DNA from: an uncultured Bacilli bacterium
Lineage (GTDB): Bacteria; Bacillota_I; Bacilli_A; RF39; UBA660
Length of the DNA stretch: 25,452 bases
Assembly: GCA_948497845.1 (NCBI GenBank)
Contig: CAOOMX010000015.1
Coordinates: forward strand, 1-25,452
Direction: 5' to 3'
Shown: one piece after another, positions 23,712 to 25,452 of the stretch
How the letters are laid out: every line of letters begins with the position of its first letter
How positions within the stretch are numbered: position 1 is the first letter of the stretch
Translations under genes and position numbers: made by a program
The notes under the pieces: generated by a model
What the model saw: only the letters and a program-made list of their open reading frames with translations
What the model was told of the DNA's origin: nothing
Databases searched by the model: none

Positions 23712-24141
23712 CTAGAACCACCCTCACAATCGCTAAGAAAAAGGCTGCAATAATACCATATAATATTACTGATCCTGCTAATCTGAAAAAATTTGCTCCC
23801 AAACCAGTCACCAATCCTTCTTTTTTAAAGTCTAAAGCACAACTAGTTACAGAATGAGCAAAACCAGTAGTAGGTATGATTAAACCACATTTTAATTTTG
23901 TAAACCAATTGTCGAAGAAGCCTAAAGCTGTTCCAAGTGTTCCTATTAATATTAAGGTTACACATAACCATAAAAAGGCTTCACTTCTTGCCATAGCAAA
24001 TGTACTCGTTAAAAAGTATAGGAAAAATTCTCCTAAAAAGCCAATTAATCCTCCAACAAAAAACGCCACCAACACATTTTTTAATCTGTTTTCTTTGGGT
24101 GACATTTCTTTTACTAATTTTTTGTATTCTTCTTTATCCAT
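23704..24141 (-). CDS. spoVAC: stage V sporulation protein AC
   Basis: Inner spore membrane protein proposed to act as the mechanosensitive part of the dipicolinate channel. The 145 residues begin with a charged segment (YKKLVKEMSPKENRLKN), followed by several hydrophobic helices and the conserved GLIIPTTGFAHSVTSCALDF and KEGLVTGLGANFFRLAGSVI blocks. AGGTGA 6 nt before ATG 24141 sets the start. It is the first of the three spoVA genes, with a sigma-G/F-like promoter in the short gap after sigF. spoVAA, spoVAB and spoVAF, present in Bacillus, are absent here. Confidence 0.97.
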   Translation of the reverse strand: MDKEEYKKLVKEMSPKENRLKNVLVAFFVGGLIGFLGEFFLYFLTSTFAMARSEAFLWLCVTLILIGTLGTALGFFDNWFTKLKCGLIIPTTGFAHSVTSCALDFKKEGLVTGLGANFFRLAGSVILYGIIAAFFLAIVRVVLGG

Positions 24142-24158
24142 CCTTTATCACCTATCTT

Positions 24159-24187
24159 TATTATGATAAAGTTTTTTCTACATATAC
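24159..24187 (-). promoter_or_regulatory. candidate forespore sigma (G/F-type) promoter of spoVAC-AD-AE
   Basis: On the minus strand GTATA (24187-24183), 17 nt, then CATAATA (24165-24159). Both boxes fully match the Bacillus sigma-G pattern (GHATR and CATWHTA), and spoVA is a known sigma-G target in Bacillus. The -35 box lies in the last codons of sigF. The same DNA forms a CTTTAT / ATAAAG palindrome with a plus-strand T run, so a hairpin function is an alternative. Confidence 0.6.
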
Positions 24188-24828
24188 ATAAACTCTCGCA
24201 TTTTATCTAAACTTTTCGTTTCATACCTAGATACCATTACTTGGGTAATCCCTAATTTTTTTGCTGTTTCACTTTGGGTTAAATCTTCAAAATACCTTGC
24301 ATTGATGATATCCTTTTCTAAAGGCTTTAATTGTTCCATAGAGCTTTCTAATAAAATTTTATCATCTTCATCAACTCTTACATCACATGCAATCGTTTCA
24401 TGTAGACTTCGCTCATCCTCTAATTGATCATCAATTGAAGTAATTACACTAGCGCTTAATAAAGCTTGTTCTATTTTTTCAACATCCATTTCTAAATACT
24501 CAGCTATTTCTTGATTTGTAGGTATTCTTTCAAATTTCTGCGCTAAACGAAAACGCATTTTTTCAATCTGCATAGCTAATCTTTTTAAATCCTTACTTAC
24601 TTTTATTTCTTTATTATTTGCAAGAGTATACATTTCTCCATAAATATAATCATGTGCATATGTACTAAATTTTGTAGTACCATTTTTCTTATAGTTACGA
24701 TATGCTTTTATCATACCTAGAGCACCAGCTTGAAATAAATCTTTTTTATCTATGCCATAAAATCTTTCGGTTAATTTCCATATTAGTCCTGCATTCTCTT
24801 TTATAATTCTTTCTTCTATTATATCCAT
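24178..24828 (-). CDS. sigF: RNA polymerase sporulation sigma factor, sigma-F type
   Basis: Group 3 sigma-70 factor that starts forespore-specific transcription. Region 2 shows DLFQAGALGMIKAYRNY (residues 30-46) and KFSTYAHDYIYGEM (53-66). Region 3 is followed by region 4 with LTQSETAKKLGITQVMVSRYE, very close to the sigma-F/G/B group. At 216 residues it is slightly shorter than Bacillus sigma-F (~255). Identification as F rather than G rests on synteny: a SpoIIAA-like gene is immediately upstream (2-nt gap) and spoVA follows. Its ribosome-binding site GAGGTG lies within the last codons of the upstream gene. The anti-sigma gene spoIIAB, which should separate the two, is not here. Confidence 0.9.
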   Translation of the reverse strand: MDIIEERIIKENAGLIWKLTERFYGIDKKDLFQAGALGMIKAYRNYKKNGTTKFSTYAHDYIYGEMYTLANNKEIKVSKDLKRLAMQIEKMRFRLAQKFERIPTNQEIAEYLEMDVEKIEQALLSASVITSIDDQLEDERSLHETIACDVRVDEDDKILLESSMEQLKPLEKDIINARYFEDLTQSETAKKLGITQVMVSRYETKSLDKMREFMYM

Positions 24829-24830
24829 TT

Positions 24831-25163
24831 TTACACCTCGATTCTTTGTAAAGCTTCCCTTTCATCTTTTAATTTTGTTATTCTAAGTCTTTTTATCTTT
24901 TCATATATTTCTTTTCTTACTTCACAAAAAACTAACTTACCTTCATTTTTCTTTATTTCTAATTTGGTTCTTAATAAAGCATCTATTCCTGCTTCATCAA
25001 CCGCCTCCAAAGAAAAGAAATTATATACTAAATATTTAATCTTATGCTTTTTTAAAACAGGATTTAAATAATTATTTATCTTGTAACTATTTTTATTATT
25101 TAATATACCTTTTAATCTTACAAATAATATTCCTGCATTGTATTCTAAATCCATTTTTAACAT
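24831..25163 (-). CDS. SpoIIAA-like STAS-domain protein with Glu at the phosphorylation position
   Basis: 110-residue STAS-domain protein, the size and operon position of the anti-anti-sigma factor SpoIIAA. In SpoIIAA and RsbV the loop D-S-[ST]-G carries the serine phosphorylated by the anti-sigma kinase. Here the aligned stretch is VDEAGID (residues 55-61), so that serine is Glu57 and the next residue is Ala58. No serine remains in the loop. The protein therefore cannot be switched by SpoIIAB in the usual way, and spoIIAB is missing between this gene and sigF. The strand pattern of the fold (ILFVRLKGIL, KYLVYNFFSLEAV, GKLVFCEV) is intact. AAGGTGA 7 nt before ATG 25163 sets the start. I leave the symbol blank because orthology of function is doubtful. 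Confidence 0.8.
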   Translation of the reverse strand: MLKMDLEYNAGILFVRLKGILNNKNSYKINNYLNPVLKKHKIKYLVYNFFSLEAVDEAGIDALLRTKLEIKKNEGKLVFCEVRKEIYEKIKRLRITKLKDEREALQRIEV

Positions 25164-25185
25164 ATATTAATCACCTTACATAACC

Positions 25186-25225
25186 AATATAGTGAAGTTT
25201 TATTCAATTTTAAACAACTTCGACA
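25186..25225 (-). promoter_or_regulatory. candidate Spo0A box and promoter of the spoIIAA-like/sigF operon
   Basis: A perfect 0A box TGTCGAA lies at 25225-25219 on the minus strand. TTTAAA (25214-25209), 17 nt and TATATT (25191-25186) could form a sigma-A promoter with the 0A box just upstream of the -35, as at Spo0A-activated promoters. An alternative sigma-H -10 (TTGAATAAA, near 25206) has no good -35. In Bacillus this operon is activated by Spo0A. Confidence 0.55.
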
Positions 25226-25244
25226 AAAGAGGATAAAACATGGC

Positions 25245-25272
25245 AAAATAAAAAGTGTCAATTGACACTTTT
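25245..25272 (-). terminator. perfect-palindrome terminator upstream of the spoIIAA-like gene
   Basis: Perfect 22-bp palindrome at 25251-25272 (stem AAAAGTGTC / GACACTTTT, AATT loop). On the minus strand it is followed by TATTTTG, making a good terminator for the gene ending at 25297. A further TGTCAAA copy lies next to it (25271-25277), and TGTCAA resembles 0A boxes, so an operator role is possible. Confidence 0.65.
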
Positions 25273-25296
25273 GACACCTTTATATGCTGTCCTTGC

Positions 25297-25452
25297 TTAA
25301 ATTTCATAATCTCTTCTTATTTTTTCAAACCTTACTCTTACTTTTGCTAATGCCCAAATAGGAAATCCAACACTATTGCTAATTTCATTATACTTATACC
25401 CCCGACTTTTGCAGTTACTAATAACTCTAATTGTACTCTATCCCAGTAAAAT
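25297..25452 (-). pseudogene. 3' end of an HTH protein gene, apparently frameshifted, truncated by the window edge
   Basis: The frame ending at 25297 reads YKYNEISNSVGFPIWALAKV then RVRFEKIRRDYEI before the stop. It resembles a helix-turn-helix such as sigma region 4, but contains no ATG, GTG or TTG and meets a stop at 25438-25440. An adjacent frame reads FYWDRVQLELLVTAKVGG up to a G run (C run on the plus strand, 25399-25403). Adding one G would join the two into a single HTH-like sequence. A terminator follows 25 nt downstream. It may be a pseudogene or a base-calling error in the homopolymer. Only the C-terminus is visible, so the family stays open. Confidence 0.4.

Noticed and set aside
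24147..24177. CTTTAT / ATAAAG hairpin after sigF as a sigF terminator
   Set aside because: The T run follows on the plus strand only; on the coding strand the hairpin is followed by ATAGGTGA, the spoVAC ribosome-binding site.
23876..24191. Plus-strand open frames antisense to spoVAC
   Set aside because: Shadows of spoVAC and of the sigF 3' end, without start signals.

Overview
The window is very AT-rich DNA from a low-GC, spore-forming member of the Bacilli/Erysipelotrichia-like Firmicutes, possibly one of the uncultured gut lineages close to Mollicutes. Three things support this. It carries core sporulation genes (sigF, a spoIIAA-like gene, spoVAC-AD-AE). It uses typical Firmicutes RNA regulation (a T-box before thrS, an L20-type leader before infC). 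TGA is used as a stop, for example in ATGA overlaps at ku/ligase, herA/hydrolase and polymerase/yolD, so the genetic code is standard rather than mycoplasma-type. Most genes lie on the minus strand.

Left part (1-6850): a membrane-anchored VanY-type D,D-carboxypeptidase (+) converges on a ku-ligase pair (bacterial end joining, -). Next come rpsO-pnp and infC-rpmI-rplT. L20 carries an unusual C-terminal Rho_N/SAP-like extension, and IF3 appears to start at a non-canonical AUA codon. Both ribosomal units have recognisable promoters and leader elements.

Middle (7100-17440): an Rpn-family nuclease-like protein (+); thrS without the TGS domain, under a threonine T-box; a herA-like ATPase overlapping an alpha/beta hydrolase; a secreted protein of a gut-Firmicutes surface family, transcribed divergently from a 71-residue XRE regulator through almost fully overlapping promoters; an SOS-type Y-family polymerase-yolD operon with a LexA-like box; and an unrecognised single-pass membrane protein with a long acidic cytoplasmic region.

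Right part (17550-25452): two tandem ATPase-FtsX fusion ABC transporters, then the sporulation cluster read from right to left: spoIIAA-like, sigF, spoVAC, spoVAD, spoVAE. A Spo0A-box candidate and a vegetative-type promoter precede spoIIAA, and a sigma-G/F-like promoter precedes spoVAC. spoIIAB, normally between spoIIAA and sigF, is absent here, and the SpoIIAA-like protein has Glu where the phosphorylated Ser should be. This suggests a rewired sigma-F switch and is the most interesting signal in the window. At the right edge is the 3' end of an HTH gene, apparently frameshifted at a G run, followed by its terminator.

No tRNA, rRNA, CRISPR array or complete insertion sequence was seen. No gene-free stretch exceeds 300 bases. 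The longest are 25164-25452 (spoIIAA promoter region, terminator and gene remnant), 6848-7130 (infC leader and promoter, Rpn upstream region) and 9838-10080 (T-box).
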